DNA of 5,055 bases from Paracoccaceae bacterium (GTDB lineage Bacteria > Pseudomonadota > Alphaproteobacteria > Rhodobacterales > Rhodobacteraceae). The stretch is taken from positions 1 through 5,055 of the forward strand of contig SKWJ01000082.1 in NCBI GenBank assembly GCA_007128995.1, read 5' to 3'. The position numbers and the translations under genes are program-made. Position 1 is the stretch's first letter. Each line of letters opens with the position of its first letter. Positions 1-5,055 of this stretch are shown here, in pieces. Below the pieces are notes generated by a model. That model saw only the letters and a list, made by a program, of their open reading frames with translations, ran no database searches and was not told the DNA's origin.

Positions 1-2
1 AG

Positions 3-605
3 ATCACCACAATCCGCGCGCGCACCGCCCCGGATCTGATCGTCACGCCCGAAGATGCGCACGCAGCCGCACAGGCGGTGACACAGGAACTCTCTGCATG
101 GCCCCACCCGGTTGATGGGGTGATCCTTGCGTCTTTTGGCGATACCGGGCTGGATGCCGTGCGCGCGCAAACGGCCGTGCCCGTCGTGGGTATTGCGCAG
201 TCGGCCTATGCCATGGCGTCGGTGCTTGGCCCGCGCATGTCGATCGTGTCATTCGCGCCCAGCATGGCCGAGGCACTTCGAAAGACGGCGCTGGGATATG
301 GGCATGGGGCGCGTCTTGCTGCCATGCATATGGTCGAAGGCGCAAGCTGGGCCGATCCGGGCAATATTCAGCGGGATCTGGCGCCCGAGTTGCTGGCGCT
401 CTGCCAGAAATCGGCCAGAGAGGACGGGGTCGCCAGCATCGTGCTGGGGGGCGGGCCGCTGGCCGGGCTGGCCGCGCGGTTGCAACCGCAGGTCCCGGTG
501 CCCCTGATTGACGGAACCACCGCCGCAATTGCAACGCTGCGCGTGGCCCTTGGCGCCGGCCCCCCCGCAGCGGACACTGCGCATCGGCATGCCGCCCTTG
601 CCTGA
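3..605 (+). CDS. Asp/Glu/hydantoin racemase-superfamily protein, 5' end outside window
   Basis: This is the last 200 residues of a cytosolic protein of the Asp/Glu/hydantoin racemase superfamily, which includes hydantoin and aspartate racemases, maleate isomerase and arylmalonate decarboxylase. The frame is open to the left edge. The GTG at 78 is internal, because good coding sequence continues upstream of it. Given a usual length of about 220-240 residues, some 20-40 N-terminal residues are missing, including the expected N-terminal substrate-binding motif. Visible landmarks, numbered from base 3, are GVILASFGDTGLD near residues 39-51, PVVGIAQSAYA near 60-70, VLGGGPLAG near 147-155 and VPLIDG near 166-171. 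In hydantoin racemases the first and third carry the two catalytic cysteines (ACFGDPG and LGCAGM). Here those places hold Ser44 and Gly150, so a two-cysteine racemase reaction is doubtful. The stop overlaps the start of the following transporter, which suggests an operon. The family is clear; the reaction and substrate are unknown. Confidence 0.85.
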   Translation: MTTIRARTAPDLIVTPEDAHAAAQAVTQELSAWPHPVDGVILASFGDTGLDAVRAQTAVPVVGIAQSAYAMASVLGPRMSIVSFAPSMAEALRKTALGYGHGARLAAMHMVEGASWADPGNIQRDLAPELLALCQKSAREDGVASIVLGGGPLAGLAARLQPQVPVPLIDGTTAAIATLRVALGAGPPAADTAHRHAALA

Positions 606-1791
606 GCTGACAGGGTTGGGGCAGGCGCGATCCCGCTTTGCCCTTATTTTCGTGGCCCATGCGCTGGGGGCCATGTCCGTGCTGTCCGTGCTGACCGCTG
701 GACCGCAGCTTGTTGCAACTTTGGGGCTGACGCCCTTGCAACTGGGGGGGCTGGCCAGCATCTATTCGGCGGCTCTGGCTGCGGCCTCCTTTCCGGCGGG
801 ACTGGTGGTCGACCGGCTGGGCACACGCAGCGCGCTTGCGCTGGCCGCGCTCGCAATTGCAGCGGGTCTGGCGCTCGCCGCTTTTGCGCGCGGATATGCG
901 CAGCTCGGGCTTGGCATGGCGGTCTGTGGCGGTGGTTACGGGCTGATCAACCCCGCTGCCGGGCGCGCGATCACGCTCTGGTTCACACCGAAATGGCGCG
1001 CGACATTGCTGAGCCTGAAGCAGGCAGGTGTGCCCGCGGGGGCCGCGGTCGGAAGCATGAGCGCGCTTATCGGGCCAGCAGACTGGGGGCAGGCGGGGAT
1101 CCTTTGCGCCAGCGTGATCGCACTGGTCGCGGCTTTCCTTTTCGGGGTCCTGCTGCCGACCGAGAAACCGCAAGACTTGCGCAGCGACAGGGACCAGAAC
1201 CGTATTCGGGCCATTCTCTTGCTGCCGGAGCTTGGACGCGCGAATCTGGCTGCGGGTGTCACAAATGGCGTGCAATTTGCGCTATGGGCGCATGTTCCAG
1301 CACTTTTGCATCACGTTTTCAGCAGTGGCACAGCGGTTCTGGGGCTGGCCGTGGCTGCACTGCATGCCGGGACATTCGTGGGCCGTGTGGCCTGGGGGGT
1401 GCTGACAGACAGGGTGCTGCGCGGCGATGCGGCCCGCGCCCTTTGCCTGCTCTGCGCGGCTGCGTTGCCGGGTGTGGCCGCATTGGCCGGGCTGACTCTG
1501 TTCCCCCAACCGGCGCTGGCCGTTCTTGGCTGCTTCCTGCTGGGCTTTACTGTCTGCGCCGCCGTCGGTTTGCATGTGGCGCTGACAACGCGGCTTGCGC
1601 CGCCCCCGCTGCTGGGTGGCGCTTTGGGCTATACCATGCTGGTCACAAATCTGGGTGGGGTCTGTGTTCCGTTGCTGATCGGGGTTGCGCTTGCTGTTGC
1701 CGGGACAGTGGGTGCGGCTCTTGTTCTCGCAGTTCTGCTTGGTCTGGCGCTGGCATTCCTGCGCGCGCCGTTCAATCCCACCAAAGGCTGA
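589..1791 (+). CDS. MFS transporter, 400 residues
   Basis: This is an inner-membrane secondary transporter of the major facilitator superfamily. The product is 400 residues long, almost entirely hydrophobic, and divides into two halves of about six membrane segments each around a polar central loop near residues 190-208. The loop between segments 2 and 3 carries the MFS signature G71-x3-D75-R76-x-G78-x-R80. A degenerate copy, GRVAWGVLTDR, lies near 265-275 in the second half. NPAAGRA near 121-127 and SLKQAGVPAG near 142-151 resemble MFS proteins that move small organic anions. I chose ATG 589 because the hydrophobic part follows soon after. An upstream GTG at 508 would add a 27-residue proline-rich stretch lying inside the racemase gene. 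No strong Shine-Dalgarno sequence is seen, and the 17-base overlap with the preceding stop points to translational coupling. The substrate cannot be read from the sequence; by context it may be the substrate or product of the racemase-like enzyme. Confidence 0.9.
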   Translation: MPPLPELTGLGQARSRFALIFVAHALGAMSVLSVLTAGPQLVATLGLTPLQLGGLASIYSAALAAASFPAGLVVDRLGTRSALALAALAIAAGLALAAFARGYAQLGLGMAVCGGGYGLINPAAGRAITLWFTPKWRATLLSLKQAGVPAGAAVGSMSALIGPADWGQAGILCASVIALVAAFLFGVLLPTEKPQDLRSDRDQNRIRAILLLPELGRANLAAGVTNGVQFALWAHVPALLHHVFSSGTAVLGLAVAALHAGTFVGRVAWGVLTDRVLRGDAARALCLLCAAALPGVAALAGLTLFPQPALAVLGCFLLGFTVCAAVGLHVALTTRLAPPPLLGGALGYTMLVTNLGGVCVPLLIGVALAVAGTVGAALVLAVLLGLALAFLRAPFNPTKG

Positions 1792-1987
1792 GGCAGCATC
1801 ACCACGCGGATCTTGCGACTGGTGACATTGTCCTCAGCGACCCGCACCCGCTTTCCCCTGATCCTGTCCAGAACCGAACAGTCCGGGTCGCGCGCGGCGC
1901 GACCCCGCAGATCAATCTGTGCCAGCGTGTCAGAGCTTGGCTGCCTGCGCCAGCGTCTTGGGCAGGCGTGCCGCCGGGGACAGGCTG
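1792..1987. other. Gap between convergent genes, possible minus-strand coding remnant
   Basis: This 196-base stretch separates the plus-strand transporter from the minus-strand metallo-hydrolase. It contains the hairpin listed separately. On the minus strand an open frame begins with an ATG at 1991-1989 that overlaps the hydrolase stop as ATGA. It reads through the whole gap with fairly GC-rich third positions (including DRIRGKRVRVAEDN and VTSRKIRVVMLP) and then runs on antisense to the transporter to 1629. A second minus frame reads DDSLSPAARLPKTLAQAAKL before stopping at 1930. I recognise neither product. It could be a small coupled gene, the remnant of a decayed gene, or chance, since high-GC DNA often carries long empty frames. 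I do not call a gene. Confidence 0.3.
1885..1905. terminator. GC-rich hairpin, possible two-way terminator
   Basis: GGGTCGCGC at 1885-1893 pairs perfectly with GCGCGACCC at 1897-1905 around a 3-base GCG loop. It lies 94 bases past the transporter stop and 83 bases past the hydrolase stop, a natural place to end two converging transcripts. Neither side has a run of T after the stem, so it is not a classical intrinsic terminator. It could equally be a 3'-end-stabilising hairpin. Confidence 0.4.
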
Positions 1988-2857
1988 TCATCGCGGTTCG
2001 AATTTGCCGATCGGGATCCGAAGGTAGCTGTGCCCATCGGCTTCGGCTGTTGGCAGGCGCCCGCCGCGAATATTGACCTGCAGCGCCGCCAGCATCCGTG
2101 CCGGAAGGGGCAGCGTCGCGTCCCGCGCGCTGCGCGTCGCAATGAATTCGGCCTTGCCGATCCCGTCTTTCACATGGCGGTTGCGCAAGCGGTGCTCGGC
2201 GACCGTGGCCATGTATTCCGGCGCTGTGCCTTCGGCCGGGTAGTCATGGCCAATATAAAGGCGTGTCTCGGGCGGCAGATCAAGGATTGCGCGTAGGGAA
2301 TTCCACAGGTCCTCTGCGCTGCCGCCGGGAAAATCGGCACGGCTGGTTCCGCTTTCGGGCATCATGAGCGTATCATGGACAAAGGCGGCGTCGCCCGCGA
2401 CATAGGTGACCGAGGCCAGCGTGTGACCGGGCGAAAACATTACCCGGACAGGGATTTCGCCGACCATGAATTCGTCGCCCGCATCAAAGAGATGATCCCA
2501 TTGTGATCCGTCGGTGGGAAAGACCCCGTTCAGATGATAGAGCGCTGTCCACAGTTTCTGGACATCGGTCACCTTGCGTCCGATTGCGGTGCGCGCGCCC
2601 AGTTTTTCTGCCAGATAGGGCGCGGCGCTGAAGTGATCCGCATGCGGGTGGGTGTCCAGGACCCAGATCACATCCAGCCTTTCAGCCGCGACATAGTCCA
2701 GTATTTCATCGGCGCTTCGGGTCGTCACGGCCCCGGCTTCGGGGAAGAAATTCCAGACAGGATCGACGATCGCCGCTTTTCTGGTTTTTTCACAATGGAA
2801 TACATATTGCAGGCTGCCTGTCGGTCGGTCGAAAAAGGCACGGATGATCGGCGTCAT
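1988..2857 (-). CDS. MBL-fold metallo-hydrolase, persulfide dioxygenase / Blh-like
   Basis: This is a 289-residue cytosolic enzyme of the metallo-beta-lactamase fold, closest in pattern to the ETHE1-like persulfide dioxygenases and the BigR-associated Blh proteins. Those enzymes oxidise glutathione persulfide to sulfite during sulfide detoxification. The metal-site motif THPHADH gives H70, H72, D74 and H75. PGHT gives H145, HDTLM gives D162 and IGHDY gives H204. TSRADFPGG near 171-179 matches the Arg-x-Asp-Phe substrate region of the family (R173, D175). The C-terminal LQVNIRGGRLP near 259-269 is typical of this subgroup. I chose ATG 2857 because AGGAG stands 6 bases upstream and family members begin close to this point. 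An in-frame ATG at 2962 would add 35 residues but has no ribosome site. There is no fused DUF442 or rhodanese domain, as some Blh proteins have, and no sulfide:quinone reductase nearby. The fold is certain; the persulfide role is likely but inferred. Confidence 0.9.
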   Translation of the reverse strand: MTPIIRAFFDRPTGSLQYVFHCEKTRKAAIVDPVWNFFPEAGAVTTRSADEILDYVAAERLDVIWVLDTHPHADHFSAAPYLAEKLGARTAIGRKVTDVQKLWTALYHLNGVFPTDGSQWDHLFDAGDEFMVGEIPVRVMFSPGHTLASVTYVAGDAAFVHDTLMMPESGTSRADFPGGSAEDLWNSLRAILDLPPETRLYIGHDYPAEGTAPEYMATVAEHRLRNRHVKDGIGKAEFIATRSARDATLPLPARMLAALQVNIRGGRLPTAEADGHSYLRIPIGKFEPR

Positions 2858-2863
2858 TCTTCT

Positions 2864-2868
2864 CTCCT
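2864..2868 (-). promoter_or_regulatory. Ribosome binding site deciding the metallo-hydrolase start
   Basis: On the minus strand AGGAG is followed by six bases (AGAAGA) and then the ATG at 2857. This is the only strong Shine-Dalgarno sequence near the gene. It selects this start over the in-frame ATG at 2962. Confidence 0.8.
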
Positions 2869-2952
2869 GTTCTGCGCCCGTGTCCAGCAGATACAACGCC
2901 TGTTCGCGCGCTCTGCCGCAGCGGGCATATCGGGCCATGGTGTCAAGAACAT

Positions 2953-2970
2953 CCAGTGCCATGACACTGG
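2953..2970. repeat. 18-bp inverted repeat in the leader
   Basis: CCAGTG at 2953-2958 and CACTGG at 2965-2970 are perfect inverted copies with six bases between them. The repeat lies in the transcribed leader of the metallo-hydrolase. It could be a second protein-binding site or an RNA hairpin. A 6-bp repeat of this kind can also arise by chance. Confidence 0.35.
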
Positions 2971-3012
2971 GTTGCGGTCTGAACCTTGTTTCAGGTAAAC
3001 GAAATCTTCTCG

Positions 3013-3032
3013 TATATTGTTATGTGAATATA
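3013..3032. promoter_or_regulatory. AT-rich inverted repeat, candidate ArsR-type (BigR/SqrR-like) operator
   Basis: TATATT at 3013-3018 and AATATA at 3027-3032 are perfect inverted copies 8 bases apart. They sit in the only AT-rich patch of the window, between the minus-strand metallo-hydrolase and the plus-strand cupin remnant. The right half coincides with the predicted -10 of the hydrolase promoter, and a plus-strand TATAAT lies at 3029-3034, so a bound protein would block both directions. ArsR-family repressors BigR and SqrR are known to control related persulfide/sulfide genes through AT-rich inverted repeats. That this site binds such a protein is inference, and no regulator gene lies in the window. 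Confidence 0.5.
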
Positions 3033-3055
3033 ATAGACAGCCGGACCCCTTGCAA
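3027..3055 (-). promoter_or_regulatory. Predicted sigma-70-type promoter of the metallo-hydrolase
   Basis: Read on the minus strand, TTGCAA (3055-3050) is followed after exactly 17 bases by TATATT (3032-3027). These are four of six and five of six or near matches to the TTGACA and TATAAT consensus, with ideal spacing. The -10 overlaps the inverted repeat at 3013-3032, which fits repression by steric block. Confidence 0.5.
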
Positions 3056-3101
3056 GGACCGGCGGGCTGATTTCCCGACCTCATGTCACCGGGCAGTGCT
3101 G

Positions 3102-3466
3102 ATGTCGCAAACAGCGAAAGCCAACCTGCCCATTCGTTACCTTGCGCGCGAGAATGAAAACTTCCGCAAAGTCATCTGGACAGGTGGCAGGACAGGCCGC
3201 GCATGCATGCCGCTCCAAGACGGGGGCGCGGTGCATGGCGGTCATGACCAGCATCTCTATTTCGTCGCCAGTCCGGCAGAGGCGAAGTTCGGCCATCCCG
3301 CTGCGCCATGGGTGAAGCCGATCTGTCGGTGGTGCCGCCTTGGACACATCACAATTTCCGCAATGATGATCAGGGTATGCTGAAGCTCCGGTCCCCCTAC
3401 CGCCCAGCGGACCATGATGCGGCAACCGGACTTGCCACCAAGGCAGCGGCGGATAGAAAGGGCTGA
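3102..3466 (+). pseudogene. Broken small cupin-domain gene (frameshifted)
   Basis: This is the remnant of a single-domain cupin of about 125 residues. From ATG 3102 the frame reads LPIRYLARENENFRKVIWTG, the typical N-terminus of this family, then MPLQDGG, VHGGHDQ and LYFVA from the metal-binding cupin motif. The reading then turns to nonsense and stops at 3383 after 93 residues. From about 3308 another plus frame takes over with GEADLSVVPPWTHHNFRNDD (the second cupin motif) and continues to LATKAAADRKG and a TGA at 3464-3466, the expected C-terminus. The total of 365 bases is not a multiple of three. Spacing between the motifs suggests a net loss of one base between about 3255 and 3311, plus loss of about four codons before VHGGHDQ. 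Family positions are also eroded, such as PWT for the usual PGT, which favours true decay over a sequencing error. No Shine-Dalgarno is seen. It faces away from the metallo-hydrolase and shared its control region. Its former function is unknown. Confidence 0.75.
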
Positions 3467-3513
3467 AACCTCTGGCATGTTCGTCTTCGCAGGTGTTCAG
3501 TCCACGCCCCCGA

Positions 3514-4761
3514 TCAGGTAAGGCCGGGCGATGTGTCAGCGGGTGCAAGCGCCCTGCCAACCTTGCGCCCGGCCAATCCGGCCAGAACCGATGCGCCCAC
3601 AAAATAGGCGGCAATGCCGAAGGTCTGGGTGGGAAAATCGACCCCCAGATCGATCAGCGCCCCCGTAATCACTGGCCCAAGGGCTGTCCCCAACACCGAG
3701 AATGCGGCCGTCATGGCCCGGATGGCCCCCAGATGACGCGTGCCAAAAGCTTCGGCCCAGAACGTGCCCATCATCATGGCATGCAACCCTGTCCCCATGC
3801 CCAGCAGCACAATTCCGGCAGCCCCCCAGAGCGGTGTCGGGGCAAGCCCGAACAGGATATAGCCCAGCACCAATGGCAGCAGATAGACCTGCGCCAGCCG
3901 TCGGCTGCCGATCCGGTCAACAACACCGCCCGCCAGCAGCAGGAACGTAACACTGGTGGCCGTGAAGATCGGAAACAACGACACCAGACTGACATGCGCC
4001 CAGCCCTTGGCCTCGGCCAGCGGAACCTGCTGGAAGAAAAAGGCCGTATTCCACGCCGCTGGGCCAAGCAGGGCGGGCATCATCAACCAGAAAACCGGAT
4101 GGCGCAGGGTTTCGCTGCGCGTCCACATGCGACTGGCCATGCCCGCGCCTCCGCTGACCTCGGCATGCGACTGCGGGGTGCGCTCTCGCCGCAGCAGCAG
4201 CCAGAGCGCCGGGATCATCAGGCTTAGGCCCATTGCCGCCAGAACCCATAACAGTCGCCAATCCATGACCCCCATCAGCGCAACGAAGCTGATCGGCAGC
4301 AATGCTTCGCCAAGGGCGACACCCAGCCCCGCGATCGAGACGGCCCGCCCGCGCCGGGCAACAAACCAGCGCGCCATCGCGACCATCGCACAATGGCTCA
4401 TCAACCCTTGTCCGAACAGGCGCAGCAGAAAAATCACGAAAGCCAGCGCCCAGATCCCGCCGATCCATGACATCGCCGCCGCCGCCAGCGCCAGCCCGGC
4501 CAGAATGACAACACCGATATGGCGTATGCGAAAACGGTCCGTCAGGGTGCCCGCCCAGATCATGACAGTGGCTGATGCTGTGGTCGCCAGCGCATAGATC
4601 GTCCCCCAGCTCGCATGCGACAGCGCATATGCGGCCCGGATCTCGCCTGCGAAGACAGAGATAAAAAAGGTCTGCCCGAAGCTGGACGCGAAAGTCAGCA
4701 GAAAGCCCGCCGCAAGCCATGCTGCATTCTTGCGCAGGAAATCCGGCAGGGACTCTTTCAC
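3514..4761 (-). CDS. MFS transporter, 415 residues (monocarboxylate-porter-like pattern)
   Basis: This is an inner-membrane major facilitator of 415 residues with about 12 hydrophobic segments. The MFS signature appears as GTLTDRFRIR near residues 71-80 and is repeated in the second half as GGVVDRIGSRR near 278-288. The central polar loop spans about 191-222. The stretch RLFGQGLMSH (114-123), ARWFVARRGRA (130-140) and LGVALGEALLP (146-156) resembles carriers related to monocarboxylate and oxalate/formate porters, so a small organic anion is a plausible but unproven substrate. The start is GTG at 4761. It is the only start codon between the upstream in-frame stop (4791-4789) and the first membrane segment, and the ribosome site is weak. 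It is unlike the transporter at 589-1791, so the two are not a recent duplication. It has no operon partner in the window: it ends 47 bases from the cupin remnant on the opposite strand and begins next to a gene-poor stretch. Confidence 0.9.
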   Translation of the reverse strand: MKESLPDFLRKNAAWLAAGFLLTFASSFGQTFFISVFAGEIRAAYALSHASWGTIYALATTASATVMIWAGTLTDRFRIRHIGVVILAGLALAAAAMSWIGGIWALAFVIFLLRLFGQGLMSHCAMVAMARWFVARRGRAVSIAGLGVALGEALLPISFVALMGVMDWRLLWVLAAMGLSLMIPALWLLLRRERTPQSHAEVSGGAGMASRMWTRSETLRHPVFWLMMPALLGPAAWNTAFFFQQVPLAEAKGWAHVSLVSLFPIFTATSVTFLLLAGGVVDRIGSRRLAQVYLLPLVLGYILFGLAPTPLWGAAGIVLLGMGTGLHAMMMGTFWAEAFGTRHLGAIRAMTAAFSVLGTALGPVITGALIDLGVDFPTQTFGIAAYFVGASVLAGLAGRKVGRALAPADTSPGLT

Positions 4762-5000
4762 GTCAGCACGACCTGCGGTCGGATCAGGCTATGCGTCATG
4801 GACTGCCAGACCTGACAGCGGGACCCGATATGCTGATCTGAACGCGCGCGCATGCGGCCACTAATTCAGAACATTCTCGAATAGACAAGACTGCATGCGC
4901 CGCAGCCATGCGCAAGGCCCGTTCGGGGCGCAGGGTAGGGGCGATCGCCGCTGTCGCGGCTATAAGGGGCACTGCGCCCAAACCCGTATCTGCCGCCTAA
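4762..5000. other. Stretch without a supported gene, upstream of the second transporter
   Basis: No frame here gives a protein I recognise. The longest, on the minus strand at 4981-4796, would start at TTG and contains PERALRMAAAHAVLSIREC. It has no ribosome site and is cut off upstream by a stop at about 4999. It might be a fragment of a decayed gene or chance. The promoter of the transporter should lie here. The best minus-strand candidate is TTGTCT near 4889-4884 followed by poorly matching -10 sequences, too weak to call. Confidence 0.3.
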
Positions 5001-5018
5001 ATGTTGCCCTGGCAACAT
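5001..5018. promoter_or_regulatory. Perfect 18-bp palindrome, candidate operator
   Basis: ATGTTGCC at 5001-5008 and GGCAACAT at 5011-5018 are perfect inverted copies separated by two bases. An 8+8 match with a 2-base centre is the shape of a binding site for a dimeric repressor. A plus-strand ATG at 5017-5019 overlaps its right edge and opens a frame reading MLDYLPVTRADPA to the end of the window. The site may therefore control a gene starting here or just beyond the edge. Which regulator binds it cannot be told. As RNA it could also form a short hairpin. Confidence 0.5.
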
Positions 5019-5055
5019 GTTGGATTACCTGCCCGTGACGCGTGCAGACCCCGCG

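Larger units (their letters stand above)
2858..3020 (-). other. Long 5' leader of the metallo-hydrolase
   Basis: If transcription starts about 7 bases after the predicted -10 box, the messenger carries an untranslated leader of roughly 160 bases. It contains a perfect inverted repeat, CCAGTG-N6-CACTGG, at 2953-2970. The in-frame but unsupported ATG at 2962-2960 falls in the 6-base loop of that repeat. From there 35 codons run in frame into the enzyme, so an N-terminal extension is formally possible. No known riboswitch was recognised. Confidence 0.3.

Noticed and set aside
43..1275. Long minus-strand open frame of 410 codons
   Set aside because: It lies antisense to the racemase and transporter genes. 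Its translation is rich in Arg, Pro and Gln with no recognisable motif, as is usual for a shadow frame in high-GC DNA.
1780..1850. Minus-strand RVAEDNVTSRK as a response-regulator motif
   Set aside because: It resembles the VAEDN start of receiver domains only over a few residues. The flanking sequence does not continue as a receiver domain.
993..2027. Plus-strand open frame of 344 codons overlapping the first transporter
   Set aside because: It is an out-of-frame reading of the transporter gene with Arg/Gly/Cys-rich sequence and no domain. The MFS frame explains the same DNA.
2858..2962. N-terminal extension of the metallo-hydrolase from ATG 2962
   Set aside because: There is no ribosome site at 2962, a strong one before 2857, and family members start near the second position.
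3081..3614. Minus-strand open frame of 177 codons between hydrolase and second transporter
   Set aside because: It is antisense to the cupin remnant and runs into the end of the transporter gene. The plus-strand cupin similarity explains this stretch better.
3493..4227. Plus-strand open frame of 244 codons
   Set aside because: It is antisense to the MFS gene at 3514-4761 and rich in Gln, Arg and His with no motif.
4961..4966. TATAAG as a plus-strand -10 box before the right-edge ATG
   Set aside because: No acceptable -35 sequence lies at the proper distance.
4796..4981. Minus-strand 61-codon frame starting at TTG
   Set aside because: No ribosome site, no recognisable family, and a stop shortly upstream. 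At best it is a fragment, so it is mentioned only in the gap entry.

Overview
The window is GC-rich throughout, with GC-rich third codon positions. Its genes read like those of an alphaproteobacterium, most likely the Rhodobacteraceae/Roseobacter group. That placement is inferred from composition and from the style of the proteins (the MFS sequences, the persulfide-dioxygenase-like enzyme, the cupin remnant). There is no rRNA or other phylogenetic marker to confirm it. I see no tRNA, rRNA, CRISPR array, insertion sequence or phage gene.

Layout, left to right. (1) Bases 3-605, plus strand: the 3' part of an Asp/Glu/hydantoin racemase-superfamily gene. The usual catalytic cysteine positions appear to hold Ser and Gly. 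(2) Bases 589-1791, plus strand: a 400-residue MFS transporter whose start overlaps the racemase stop, so the two are probably co-transcribed and may handle one small organic acid or amino-acid-like compound. (3) Bases 1792-1987: a gap between converging genes, with a strong 9-bp GC-rich hairpin that may end both transcripts. (4) Bases 1988-2857, minus strand: a metallo-beta-lactamase-fold enzyme related to persulfide dioxygenases and the BigR-associated Blh proteins, with a strong ribosome binding site. (5) Bases 2858-3101: its leader and a divergent control region. An AT-rich inverted repeat sits on the predicted -10 box, as expected for an ArsR-type (BigR/SqrR-like) repressor site. (6) Bases 3102-3466, plus strand: a small cupin gene that is broken. 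Its N-terminal and C-terminal halves are both recognisable but lie in different frames. (7) Bases 3514-4761, minus strand: a second, unrelated MFS transporter of 415 residues. (8) Bases 4762-5055: no gene I can support, but a perfect 18-bp palindrome at 5001-5018 looks like an operator for a gene at or beyond the right edge.

How they work together: the racemase-like protein and first transporter look like one uptake-and-conversion unit. The metallo-hydrolase probably acts in sulfide/persulfide handling and shared its control region with the now-decayed cupin. The second transporter has no visible partner. I did not find a clearly new multi-gene system. The most interesting points are the cysteine-less racemase homologue, the operator-promoter overlap upstream of the metallo-hydrolase, the cupin pseudogene and the right-edge palindrome.
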